Assembly: GCF_004403305.1 (NCBI RefSeq)
Contig: NZ_SOHE01000037.1
Span: 331 to 53,860 of the forward strand
DNA: 53,530 nucleotides
Reading direction: 5' to 3'
Source of the DNA: Cryobacterium frigoriphilum
GTDB taxonomy: Bacteria; Actinomycetota; Actinomycetes; Actinomycetales; Microbacteriaceae
Shown here: piece after piece, positions 15,315 through 22,641 of the stretch
Position numbering within the stretch: position 1 is the stretch's first letter
Layout: each line of letters begins with the position of its first letter
The notes under the pieces: generated by a model
Told to the model about the DNA's origin: nothing
Database searches by the model: none
The model's input: the letters and a program-made list of their open reading frames with translations, nothing else
Made by a program: the position numbers and the translations under genes

Positions 15315-17809
15315 GTCGCGTCCGCGCCGCTCAAGTCGGCGTGCACGTCGCCCGGCCCCTTGTCGGTGCGCCAGCCCCGCCACGACGGATGCCGAAGCCG
15401 GCCCGCCGCCGTCCACTCGCCAAATTCCACCTCGCCGACGAGCTCCGGCCGCACCCAACGGGCGCCCAGGGCATCGAGCGGCGGCACCGCCAGAAACGGG
15501 CTCTGCGCGGCGCGCAAGGGGGACAGCAGCCGGTGCGCCGCGACCAGATCCCGATCGCTGAAGCCGGTACCGACCCGTCCGACGTAGATCAACCCGCCCT
15601 CGCCGGGGATCCCGAGCAGCAGTGCCCCGACGGTGTCGGCGCGATTGCCGGTGCCGGGCCGCCACCCGCCGATCACGACCTCCTGGGCACGGGTGTGCTT
15701 CACCTTGATCCACGTGCGCGATCGGCGGCCAGGCCGATACGGCGCATCCCGCCGCTTCGCCACGATGCCCTCGAGGCCGAGTCGGCGGCTCGTCTGCAGG
15801 GCCTCGGCGTAGTCGCCGCTGAGCGCCGCGGGCACCTGCACGTGGGCGGCCACCGCGGTCGTCACCGTCGCCGGCAAGAGCAGCCCCTCGAGCAGAGCGC
15901 GCCTGGCGTCGTAGGGTTCCGCCACGAGCGAGCGGCCGTGCCGTTCGAGCACGTCAAAGAGCAGGTAGTGCACTCCGACCCGGGATGCCGCAGCTCGGGC
16001 CTCGGCCGCGCCGAGGTTCATGCGGGTCTGCAGCAGCCCGAAATTGGGCCTGCCGGTGCGGTCGAGTGCCACGATCTCGCCGTCGAGCACGGCCGAACCG
16101 CTCGGCATCGCGGCCCGGAGCCCGGCGACGATCTCGGGATAGGCGGCCGTCACATCGTTGCCGTTGCGGGTGAGCAGCCGTGCGTCACCCGCACCATCGA
16201 GCAGGGCGATGGCCCGAATGCCGTCCCATTTCATCTCGAAGGCCCACGCGTCATCGCCCAGGTCACGGTCGGATCCTGCGGTGGCGAGCATCGGGGAGAT
16301 GTACTCCGGCATCGGCATCGGCATCGGCATCGGCATCGGTGCGGAAACCGGCTCCCGCGCTGCGGCCGGCTTCATCAGATGAATGAGCCAGTTCTGATCC
16401 GCCTTCGCCTCGCTCGCCGACGCCCCAGTGCCCCCGCCGGTATGAATCAGCGCGATCCGTCGCGCCCCGCCGAGCCCCCCGCCCGGTTGCCCGTGCAGCG
16501 TCGCGATCACCTCATCGGCCCGCCATTTCTCGAGCTCATACTCGCCGTGGTCCCAGATCGAGATCTGCCCCGCACCGTATTCTCCGGCCGGAATCCTGCC
16601 CTCGAACGACCCGTACTCGAGCGGATGGTGCTCGGTCTGCACCGCGAGGTGGTTGCGGGTCGGGTCGGAGGGCACGCCCTTCGGCAGCGCCCACGACACG
16701 AGCACGCCGTCGCGTTCCAGCCGCAGGTCCCAGTGCAGTCGCCGCGCATGGTGCTCGTGAATGACGAACGAGGTGCCGGTCGCCGAGCCGATCGGTGCGT
16801 CGCCTCCGGTGACGGATGCCGCGCCATCCGTCACCGGCCGGGCATCCGGAACCGGTTCGGGCGTGCGATTGGCCCGACGTTTGCCGCGATACGCGGCGAG
16901 CGGGTCGGCGAACCGGTCAGCGGGCGGCACGATGACCGCAAGGGGGTCACCGAGCCGGGCCAGCCGCTGCACCACCTCGGCGAGCTCAAGCTGGGCGAGC
17001 GTGGGGGAGTCCAGCTCGGCCCAGGTCCGGGGCGCGGCGACCGTCGGCCGGGCCCGCCCGCGCAGTGAGTAGGGCGCGATCGTGGTCTTGGCGGCACTGT
17101 TCTGGCTCCAGTCCACGAACACCTTGCCGTGGCGCAGCGCCTTGCTCATGCCGCTCACCACCCGGTCGGGATGATCCGCTTCGAGCGCTCGGGCCAGCTC
17201 ATGGGCGACGAGCACGACCTGCTCCGACGAATACCGGCCGTCGAGAGCGGCGTAGAGGTGGATTCCCTTGCTGCCGCTCGTGACCGGCATCGGCACGAGT
17301 CCCATGTCCTGCAGAATCTGCCGGGCCAGCCGGGCGACGTCGGCGCAGTCGGCGAGGCCGACGCCGGGTCCGGGGTCGAGGTCGAGCACAAGCCGGTCGG
17401 CGGGGCGGGCCTCGCCGCCCGGCCCACACTGCCACTGCGGTACGTGGATCTCCAGGGCGCTCAGCTGCGCGAGCCAGGTCAGGGTGGCGAGGTCGTTCAC
17501 GAGCGGGTAGACGATCACCCGGTCACTGTGCTGAATGGGCAGCCGCGGCACCCAGTCCGGCGCGCCCTCCTCGAGATTCTTCTGAAAGAACACGGCACCG
17601 GGGTTCTCGGCCGTGCCGACGCCGTGTACCCAGCGCTGACGGGTGGCCGGCCGGTTCGCAGCATGGCGGATGAGTGCGGGCGCGACGTTCGCGTAGTAGG
17701 CGAGCACCTCGGCCTTGGTCGTGCCGGTCTCGGGGTACATCACCTTGTCGAGGTGCGTGAGCGTGAGGCGGTGGCCGTTCACGGTCACCACCTGGCGGGC
17801 GTCGTTCAT
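15311..17809 (-). CDS. ligD: Multidomain ATP-dependent DNA ligase LigD (POL-PE-LIG)
   Basis: A protein of about 832 residues for bacterial non-homologous end joining. Domain order is primase-polymerase (about 1-290, catalytic VLDLDPGPG), 3'-phosphoesterase (about 340-470, HARRLHWDLRLERDG and EYGSFEGRIPAGEYG), and ATP-dependent ligase (about 500-832, lysine in FEMKWDGIRA near 527 and EGIVAKRR). This is the mycobacterial order. ATG at 17809 is chosen because MNDARQVVTVNGHRLTLTHLDKV matches the family start; the frame is open 50 codons further. A Pro-Met dipeptide run links the phosphoesterase and ligase domains. It is divergent from ku, with which it acts at double-strand breaks. Confidence 0.95.
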   Translation of the reverse strand: MNDARQVVTVNGHRLTLTHLDKVMYPETGTTKAEVLAYYANVAPALIRHAANRPATRQRWVHGVGTAENPGAVFFQKNLEEGAPDWVPRLPIQHSDRVIVYPLVNDLATLTWLAQLSALEIHVPQWQCGPGGEARPADRLVLDLDPGPGVGLADCADVARLARQILQDMGLVPMPVTSGSKGIHLYAALDGRYSSEQVVLVAHELARALEADHPDRVVSGMSKALRHGKVFVDWSQNSAAKTTIAPYSLRGRARPTVAAPRTWAELDSPTLAQLELAEVVQRLARLGDPLAVIVPPADRFADPLAAYRGKRRANRTPEPVPDARPVTDGAASVTGGDAPIGSATGTSFVIHEHHARRLHWDLRLERDGVLVSWALPKGVPSDPTRNHLAVQTEHHPLEYGSFEGRIPAGEYGAGQISIWDHGEYELEKWRADEVIATLHGQPGGGLGGARRIALIHTGGGTGASASEAKADQNWLIHLMKPAAAREPVSAPMPMPMPMPMPEYISPMLATAGSDRDLGDDAWAFEMKWDGIRAIALLDGAGDARLLTRNGNDVTAAYPEIVAGLRAAMPSGSAVLDGEIVALDRTGRPNFGLLQTRMNLGAAEARAAASRVGVHYLLFDVLERHGRSLVAEPYDARRALLEGLLLPATVTTAVAAHVQVPAALSGDYAEALQTSRRLGLEGIVAKRRDAPYRPGRRSRTWIKVKHTRAQEVVIGGWRPGTGNRADTVGALLLGIPGEGGLIYVGRVGTGFSDRDLVAAHRLLSPLRAAQSPFLAVPPLDALGARWVRPELVGEVEFGEWTAAGRLRHPSWRGWRTDKGPGDVHADLSGADAT
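16308..16337. repeat. Hexamer tandem repeat (GGCATC x5) inside ligD
   Basis: Five head-to-tail GGCATC units encode an alternating Met-Pro run (PMPMPMPMPMP) on the minus strand at about residue 490-500 of LigD, in the linker before the ligase domain. Because the unit is 6 bp, slippage would change linker length without a frameshift. Confidence 0.85.
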
Positions 17810-17868
17810 GCGCCCAGCATGCCCCCGGGCCGGGCGCCCGACTAGGGCGCACGCAGGTCTCGACGAGC

Positions 17869-17947
17869 CGCCGCCATTGTCGAGTGAGCAATGGTGGCGC
17901 TTCCCGAGCTCGGCAAGCGCTCGGGAAGCGCGAAAACTGCTCACTCG
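17869..17947. repeat. Nested palindromes in the ligD-ku divergent gap
   Basis: Three overlapping inverted repeats occupy this stretch. GCGCTTCCCGAGC (17897-17909) pairs with 17919-17931, 13 bp perfect with a 9-nt loop. CGAGTGAGCA (17881-17890) pairs with 17938-17947, 10 bp perfect, enclosing the first. CGCCGCCATTG (17869-17879) pairs with 17889-17899, 10 of 11 bp. The third arrangement excludes the other two. The block lies 48 nt before ku and 60 nt before ligD. It could be an operator for both NHEJ genes or an alternative-folding leader. Confidence 0.7.
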
Positions 17948-17994
17948 TGAGCCAATCACTGGCCTCGAAGGCGGGGCGGGTGTGTACTGTCTGC

Positions 17995-18864
17995 ATGAGA
18001 TCGATCTGGAAGGGCGCGATCACCTTCGGACTCGTCAACGTTCCCGTCAAGGTCTACAGCGCCACCGAAGACCACGACATCGCGCTGCACCAGGTGCACG
18101 ATACGGATGGCGGGCGCATCCGCTATCAGCGTCGCTGTGAGGTCTGCGGACGCGTCGTCGACTACGAACACATCACCCGCGCCTACGACGACGGCGAACG
18201 CACCGTGATCCTCACCGATACCGACCTCAAGTCGCTACCCGAGGAACGCAGCCGGGAGATCGACGTGGTCGAGTTCGTGCCCAATGACCAGCTCGACCCG
18301 ATCATGTTCGAGCGCAGCTACTTTCTGGAACCCGACGGCAAATCCGCCAAGGCCTACGTCCTGCTGCGCCGCACCCTGGAGTCGACGGAGCGCACCGCTA
18401 TCGTGCGCTTCGCGCTGCGCCAAAAGACCCGGCTGGGTGCGCTTCGGGTGCGCGGCGACGTGCTGATGCTGCAGGGAATGCTGTGGAGTGACGAGGTGCG
18501 GGAGGCAAAATTTGCGGCGCTGGGCGAATCGGTGCGCGTCTCCGATCGTGAGCTTGAGCTGTCGGCCGCGCTCGTTGACTCCTTTGCCGGGGATTTCACG
18601 CCCGAGAACTTCACCGACGACTATCAGGCCCAGTTGCACGAGCTGATCGTGGCCAAGCTCGAGCGCGGCGACTCCGTCACGACCGAGCAAACCTTCGGTC
18701 GGGCAGCGGGCGAGGGCGATGCCGCGAACGGCGAGGCGAGCGGCGGGGCGGGCGGCGGGGCGGGCGGCGGCGGTGAGGTGCTCGATCTGATGGAGGCGCT
18801 GCGGCGCAGCGTCGAGAACAGCCGCTCCGACAGGAGTGGTGTCGGAGGTAGGGCGCGCCCGTAG
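17995..18864 (+). CDS. ku: Non-homologous end-joining protein Ku
   Basis: A bacterial Ku of about 289 residues. It begins with the standard MRSIWKGAITFGLVNVPVKV core and contains RYQRRCEVCGRVVDYEH and the later AKAYVLLRRTLESTERTAIV segment. It forms a homodimeric ring that threads DNA ends and recruits LigD, which is encoded divergently. The frame is open 37 codons upstream, but ATG at 17995 is the family start. The C-terminal tail is a Gly/Ala-rich run followed by an acidic-amphipathic EVLDLMEALRRSVENS, typical of minimal Ku with a short extension. Confidence 0.94.
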   Translation: MRSIWKGAITFGLVNVPVKVYSATEDHDIALHQVHDTDGGRIRYQRRCEVCGRVVDYEHITRAYDDGERTVILTDTDLKSLPEERSREIDVVEFVPNDQLDPIMFERSYFLEPDGKSAKAYVLLRRTLESTERTAIVRFALRQKTRLGALRVRGDVLMLQGMLWSDEVREAKFAALGESVRVSDRELELSAALVDSFAGDFTPENFTDDYQAQLHELIVAKLERGDSVTTEQTFGRAAGEGDAANGEASGGAGGGAGGGGEVLDLMEALRRSVENSRSDRSGVGGRARP

Positions 18865-18870
18865 CGCGGT

Positions 18871-18947
18871 CGCCCCCAGTTCACTCGCCCCCCAGTCCAC
18901 TCGCCCCCAGTCCACTCGCCCCCAGTTCACTCGCCCCCCAGTAGACT
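18871..18947. repeat. 15-16 bp tandem repeat, 5 units
   Basis: Units of the form CGCCCCCAGTCCACT occupy 18871-18885, 18886-18901, 18902-18916, 18917-18931 and 18932-18947, differing by one C or by T/C at one position. The last unit reads AGTAGACT instead of AGTCCACT, which creates the TAGACT -10 box of the next gene. They begin 7 nt after the ku stop and fill the ku-phosphatidyltransferase gap. Confidence 0.9.
18942..18947 (+). promoter_or_regulatory. Putative -10 box of leaderless phosphatidyltransferase transcript
   Basis: TAGACT is followed by 6 nt and GTG at 18954. No Shine-Dalgarno sequence is present. The box arises from a variant of the tandem repeat unit. Confidence 0.5.
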
Positions 18948-18953
18948 CGCCCT

Positions 18954-19586
18954 GTGACCAGCACACAGACCGGAGTTGCCGGCTCGAGTCCCGTCAGTTC
19001 GCGGGTCTGGACCGTGCCCAATGTGCTGAGCCTGCTGCGGTTGCTGCTCGTGCCCGTCTTTCTGTACCTGCTCGCCGAGGGCCATGATGCCGGCGCGCTG
19101 CTCGTGCTGGCATTCTCGAGCGGCACCGATTTTCTCGATGGCTGGATTGCCCGCCGCTTCAACCAGATCACCCGCCTGGGCCAGCTGCTCGACCCGGCGG
19201 CCGACCGGCTCTACATCTTTGCCGCCCTGATCGGGCTCGCCCTGCGCGATCTCGTGCCGTGGTGGCTCGTGGTCGTGGTCGTCGGGCGCGATGTCTTCAT
19301 GCTGATCGTCGGTATTGTGCTGGCCAACCACGGTTTTGGTCCGTTACCAGTGCACCTGCTGGGAAAAATTGCCACATTCTGCTTGTTTTATGCTCTGCCA
19401 GTCATCATGCTGGGGCAAGCCTTTCCCGAGTTGGCATGGTGGTCCGGCCCGGTGGGCTGGGCCTTCGGGCTGTGGGGCGCGTTCCTCTATTGGTGGGCCG
19501 GCATCATTTACCTCATCGAAACGGTGCGTGTAACTCGCATTCCCCGGGTTCGGGCACCCGCTCAATCCGATACGCTTGAACGATAG
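18954..19586 (+). CDS. CDP-alcohol phosphatidyltransferase (PgsA/cardiolipin-synthase type)
   Basis: A 210-residue integral membrane enzyme. The CDP-alcohol phosphatidyltransferase signature runs from DFLDGWIARRFNQITRLG into QLLDPAADRLY, with all the expected Asp and Gly positions (D..DG..AR........G...D...D). An N-terminal NVLSLLRLLLVPVFLYLL helix is typical. It transfers a phosphatidyl group from CDP-diacylglycerol to an alcohol. Whether the acceptor is glycerol 3-phosphate or phosphatidylglycerol is not clear. Synteny with the mycobacterial pgsA2-garA-Rv1828-Rv1830 block supports orthology to pgsA2. It overlaps no neighbour; the FHA gene follows by 10 nt. Confidence 0.88.
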   Translation: MTSTQTGVAGSSPVSSRVWTVPNVLSLLRLLLVPVFLYLLAEGHDAGALLVLAFSSGTDFLDGWIARRFNQITRLGQLLDPAADRLYIFAALIGLALRDLVPWWLVVVVVGRDVFMLIVGIVLANHGFGPLPVHLLGKIATFCLFYALPVIMLGQAFPELAWWSGPVGWAFGLWGAFLYWWAGIIYLIETVRVTRIPRVRAPAQSDTLER

Positions 19587-19596
19587 GAGGTGCACG

Positions 19597-20115
19597 GTGG
19601 TCGATTTCGACAGCACAAACAAGTCCGAGGACCCGAAAGAGGCTCACGTGACGCCCGCAGACTCTGTTTCACAGAGCCCGATGACCGACTCGACGATGAC
19701 GTTCGGTCACGAATTCGCGGCGCAACTCGCGCAGCTCGACGGTGACGTCTCGGTTGAAGAGCAGGCGGCCATCGCCGCGCTGCCGTCCGGTTCGGCGCTT
19801 CTCGTGGTGCGGCGGGGCCCGAATACGGGAGCACGTTTTCTGCTCGACGCCGATGTCACGAGCGTCGGGCGTCACCCGAACGCGGACATTTTTCTCGACG
19901 ATGTGACCGTGTCGCGTCGTCACGCCGAGTTTCTGCGCACGGGCACGCGCTTCGGGGTCAAAGACCTCGGCTCGCTCAACGGCACCTACTTCGATGGAAA
20001 CCGCATCGACACGGCTCAGCTCAGCGACGGCGCCGAAGTTCAGGTCGGCAAGTTTCGCCTCACGTTTTACGCGTCGCGCCTTGACCTCGCGCACGCCGCC
20101 GCAGCGAGCGACTAA
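19597..20115 (+). CDS. FHA-domain protein, GarA/OdhI-like metabolic regulator
   Basis: A protein of about 172 residues. An N-terminal tail rich in Ser/Thr (SPMTDSTMTFGHEF) precedes a forkhead-associated domain with TSVGRHPNADIFLDDVTVSR, RHAEF and LGSLNGTYFDGNRID. In GarA and OdhI, PknB/PknG phosphorylate a Thr in an ETTS motif of this tail and the FHA domain then closes on it, switching inhibition of 2-oxoglutarate dehydrogenase. Here the candidate Thr is in DSTMTF, so the canonical ETTS is not conserved. AGGAGG (19585-19590) lies 6 nt before GTG at 19597 and settles the start. The stop overlaps the next ATG by 1 nt. Confidence 0.88.
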   Translation: MVDFDSTNKSEDPKEAHVTPADSVSQSPMTDSTMTFGHEFAAQLAQLDGDVSVEEQAAIAALPSGSALLVVRRGPNTGARFLLDADVTSVGRHPNADIFLDDVTVSRRHAEFLRTGTRFGVKDLGSLNGTYFDGNRIDTAQLSDGAEVQVGKFRLTFYASRLDLAHAAAASD

Positions 20116-20813
20116 TGGCGGCATCCTCCGCCCGGGCGTTGGCCTCGGGCGCGGCGCCGCTACTCAGCATCGGTCAGGTTCTTGCACGCCTCACACCGGA
20201 TTTTCCCGACCTCACCCCGTCGAAGCTGCGCTTTCTCGAGGAGCAGGGCCTGGTCTCTCCGGCGCGCACCGAATCGGGCTATCGCAAGTTCTGCACCGGT
20301 GACCTCGAGCGCCTGCGCCTGATCCTCTCGATGCAGCGCGATCACTACCTGCCGCTCAAGGTGATTCGCTCCTATCTCGACGACCTGGACGCCGGCCTGT
20401 CGCCGACGGTGCCGGGCGGGGCCACCCCCGGCCTCACCATGCTCTCGGCCGCGCGGCGACTGAGCCGTGAGGAACTGATTCGCGACGCCGGGGCATCCGC
20501 TGCCCTCATGCACGACGCCGTGTCGGCCTCGATCATCTTGCCCGCCGACTACTACGGCGACAACGTGCTGCAGGTGCTGCGCGCTCTCGTCGAGCTGCAG
20601 CGCAGCGGCATCGAACCACGCCACCTGCGCGGGTTCCGCGGGGCCGCAGAGCGTGAGCTGGGCCTGATCGAGAGCGCGCTGGTGCCGCAGTCACGCCGCA
20701 AAGACGCGTCCAGCCGTGCCAAGGCCTCCGAAATGGCCGTCGAGATCGCCGGCCAGCTCGAGGTTGTGCGCAGCAGCCTGATTCGTTCTGCCCTCGGCCG
20801 GCTGACCAAGTAG
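20115..20813 (+). CDS. ftsR: MerR-type regulator, FtsR-like
   Basis: A 232-residue MerR-family protein. The winged HTH is LLSIGQVLARLTPDFPDLTP, then KLRFLEEQGLVSPARTESGY RKF in two parts, followed by LERLRLILSMQRDHYLPLKV. The central and C-terminal parts are helical and lack a metal-binding motif. It is the positional and sequence-type equivalent of Rv1828 and of corynebacterial FtsR, which controls ftsZ expression. It follows the FHA gene with a 1-nt overlap (TAATG), so the two are co-transcribed. The name is applied by homology and synteny; its target here is not shown. Confidence 0.8.
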   Translation: MAASSARALASGAAPLLSIGQVLARLTPDFPDLTPSKLRFLEEQGLVSPARTESGYRKFCTGDLERLRLILSMQRDHYLPLKVIRSYLDDLDAGLSPTVPGGATPGLTMLSAARRLSREELIRDAGASAALMHDAVSASIILPADYYGDNVLQVLRALVELQRSGIEPRHLRGFRGAAERELGLIESALVPQSRRKDASSRAKASEMAVEIAGQLEVVRSSLIRSALGRLTK

Positions 20814-20817
20814 GTCG

Positions 20818-20850
20818 TACACTGGAGGATGGCGAGTACCCCGGTACTCG
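20818..20850 (+). promoter_or_regulatory. Promoter-like box and hairpin in the leader of the second MerR gene
   Basis: TACACT (20818-20823) resembles a -10 box. Just downstream CGAGTACC (20833-20840) and GGTACTCG (20843-20850) form an 8-bp perfect hairpin with a 2-nt loop. A 40-codon open frame starts at ATG 20829 with GGAGG touching it, but its codons (ATA, AGA, GTA, TCA) are unlike the neighbours, so a structured 5' leader of about 145 nt is the better reading. Confidence 0.45.
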
Positions 20851-20974
20851 GCCTGATGCCCCTCGACACGATATTGGTCGGGCGGATGTCCCGGGCCGAG
20901 GCTGCCCGCATCGGTAGCGTTGCCAGAGCAGTACAGCACTCACGCATTTGAGCACAGCTCCGGAGGGAGGCATC

Positions 20975-21526
20975 ATGACTGAACTTAACCCGCAAGACGA
21001 TGCCGCCCGCTACGGCATGGACGTGCTCTTCACCGACGGCATGCCTGAACTGGATGCCCAGGCCGGCTACCGCGGTGCCATCGCCGCCCGCGCGGCCGGC
21101 ATCAGTTATCGACAGCTCGACTACTGGGCACGAACCGCGCTCGTCGAGCCCACCGTGCGCGGGGCCACCGGATCGGGCACCCAGCGCCTCTACGGCTTCC
21201 GTGACATCCTCGTGCTCAAGCTCGTGAAGCGCCTGCTCGACACCGGCATCTCACTGCAGCAGATTCGCACCGCCGTGAACCAGCTGCGCGAATCCGGCGT
21301 GAGCGACCTCGCGCAGACCACGCTCATGAGCGACGGCGCGAGCGTCTACCTGTGCACGAGCAACGACGAGGTCATCGACCTCGTGAGCCGCGGCCAGGGC
21401 GTTTTCGGCATCGCCGTTGGCAAGGTTCTGCGCGAGGTCGAGACGAGCCTGGTCGAACTCGACCTGCAGCTCGCCGACCCCGACGACGAACTCGCCCAGC
21501 GCCGCAGCACCCGCAAAATCTCCTGA
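20975..21526 (+). CDS. MerR-family regulator, Rv1830-like
   Basis: A protein of about 183 residues. The HTH part reads ARAAGISYRQLDYWARTALV, EPTVRGATGSGTQRLYGFRD and ILVLKLVKRLLDTGISLQQI, and a C-terminal domain includes ASVYLCTSNDEVIDLVSRGQ. It matches the second MerR regulator of the garA-Rv1828-Rv1830 block. ATG at 20975 has GGAGG about 7 nt before it; an upstream TTG in frame is less likely. In mycobacteria a bifunctional nuclease gene (Rv1829) lies between the two regulators; it is absent here, replaced by about 160 nt without a convincing gene. Regulon unknown. Confidence 0.83.
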   Translation: MTELNPQDDAARYGMDVLFTDGMPELDAQAGYRGAIAARAAGISYRQLDYWARTALVEPTVRGATGSGTQRLYGFRDILVLKLVKRLLDTGISLQQIRTAVNQLRESGVSDLAQTTLMSDGASVYLCTSNDEVIDLVSRGQGVFGIAVGKVLREVETSLVELDLQLADPDDELAQRRSTRKIS

Positions 21527-21698
21527 CCGGGCGAGACGTCCCGGTCGCTCGCTGCGCCGCATCCCTTCACCGCGCCGTCCGGCTGCCCCGACCCGCCGTA
21601 TCCGTCTGTCACCGCGTCGGTGGCGAATTCAGGAAAAACTGGTCACGGATGGCCCAGGCGGGCCGAATCTGCGGGTTTCAGCCGGCGCAGCCTGAATT
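21525..21698. repeat. Inverted repeats in the merR-parA convergent gap
   Basis: GACCGGG (21525-21531) and CCCGGTC (21540-21546) form a 7-bp stem across the merR stop codon. AATTCAGG (21626-21633) and CCTGAATT (21691-21698) are a second perfect 8-bp pair 57 nt apart. Neither has a T-run. They may end the two convergent transcripts. The remaining sequence of this 225-nt gap shows no gene. Confidence 0.35.
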
Positions 21699-21751
21699 AG
21701 CAACCGGGGTCGGAGCCGGGGGCGGGGTAGTGAGCGCCGTCGCCGGTGAGG

Positions 21752-22564
21752 CTAGAGGGCGGCGGCTTCGGCGTACTCGCCGATGCGCGCGGTGCGCAGA
21801 ATACGTTCGAGCAGCTGGTCGAAGTATCCGGCCATCTCCTGGGCGCTCTCGCCCGGCCACACGTGCAGGGGCTTCGCGGCACCCTGCGCCTGCTGCAGCG
21901 AGGTGCGCTCGGGCAGTTGCGGGCTGAGCACGAGCGGCCCAAACATGTCCCGCAGCTCCTTGATTCGAAACTGGTGTTCGAGCGACGCGACGCGCGCCCG
22001 GTTCACGATGATGCCGAGCGGCTGCAGGCGCGGGCTGAGCCCACGGCGAATCTCTTCGATTGCGCGCAGCGCACGGTCGGCAGCGGCGACCGAGAACAGT
22101 CCAGGCTCGGTGACCACGGCGACGCGGTCGCTCGCGGCCCACGCGGTGCGCGTGAGGGCGTTGAGCGATGGTGCACAGTCGATGAGCACGAGGTCGTAGT
22201 CCTTCTCAACGGTGGAGAGGGCTTCCTCGAGCTTCCAGATATCGCGGATGCTGGGGTGCGGCCCGTCGAAGTTGATGGCCGAGGGGCTGCCGATCATGAC
22301 ATCGATGGTGCCCTGGCCGCCGCGGGTCCACCCGCTCGGGGCGATGGCGGCGCGCACGGTTTTTTCTTTCGGGCTGGTCAGCACGTCGGCCACGTTCAGG
22401 TGGCCGGCAAGCTGGATATCCATACCCGTCGAGACGTCGGACTGGGGATCGAGGTCGACCACGAGGGTTCGAACACCCCGGGCGAAGGCAGCAGAAGCCA
22501 GACCAAGGGTCACCGTGGTCTTTCCTACTCCTCCCTTGAGGGAGCTAACGCTTAGTACGTGCAC
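21752..22564 (-). CDS. ParA/Soj-family ATPase (orphan)
   Basis: A 270-residue ATPase with the deviant Walker [21 protein letters not shown], Walker A' VVDLDPQSDVS and Walker B YDLVLIDCAPSLNALTRTAW. It belongs to the ParA/MinD group that positions DNA or protein complexes. There is no adjacent parB, so it is not the chromosomal parAB pair; cargo is unknown. GTG at 22564 starts it, with TAACGT 8 nt upstream as a possible -10 box. It is divergent from pyc, and a second MinD-like ATPase gene follows pyc at 26079. Confidence 0.87.
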   Translation of the reverse strand: MHVLSVSSLKGGVGKTTVTLGLASAAFARGVRTLVVDLDPQSDVSTGMDIQLAGHLNVADVLTSPKEKTVRAAIAPSGWTRGGQGTIDVMIGSPSAINFDGPHPSIRDIWKLEEALSTVEKDYDLVLIDCAPSLNALTRTAWAASDRVAVVTEPGLFSVAAADRALRAIEEIRRGLSPRLQPLGIIVNRARVASLEHQFRIKELRDMFGPLVLSPQLPERTSLQQAQGAAKPLHVWPGESAQEMAGYFDQLLERILRTARIGEYAEAAAL

Positions 22565-22641
22565 AAGAAGCTACGTTACCTTTACTAGTCTGGGAGAACC
22601 TAACCGTTGCCTGTACGCCGCGTCACCGTCGAAAGGTCTGC

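Noticed and set aside
15341..17068. A 575-codon open frame on the plus strand opposite ligD
   Set aside because: Mirror-frame artefact of LigD codons; Arg/His/Gly-rich without motifs.
17884..17994. N-terminal extension of Ku starting at 17884
   Set aside because: The extra 37 codons cover the palindromes and resemble no Ku protein; ATG 17995 gives the exact family start.
20829..20951. A 40-codon small protein gene between the two MerR-type genes
   Set aside because: Rare codons for this genome (ATA, AGA, TCA, GTA), no similarity I can recognise, and a strong hairpin within it. Kept as a leader feature instead.
21752..22564. Chromosome partition parAB locus
   Set aside because: There is a ParA-type ATPase but no parB, gidB or parS-like cluster next to it, so it is called an orphan ParA.
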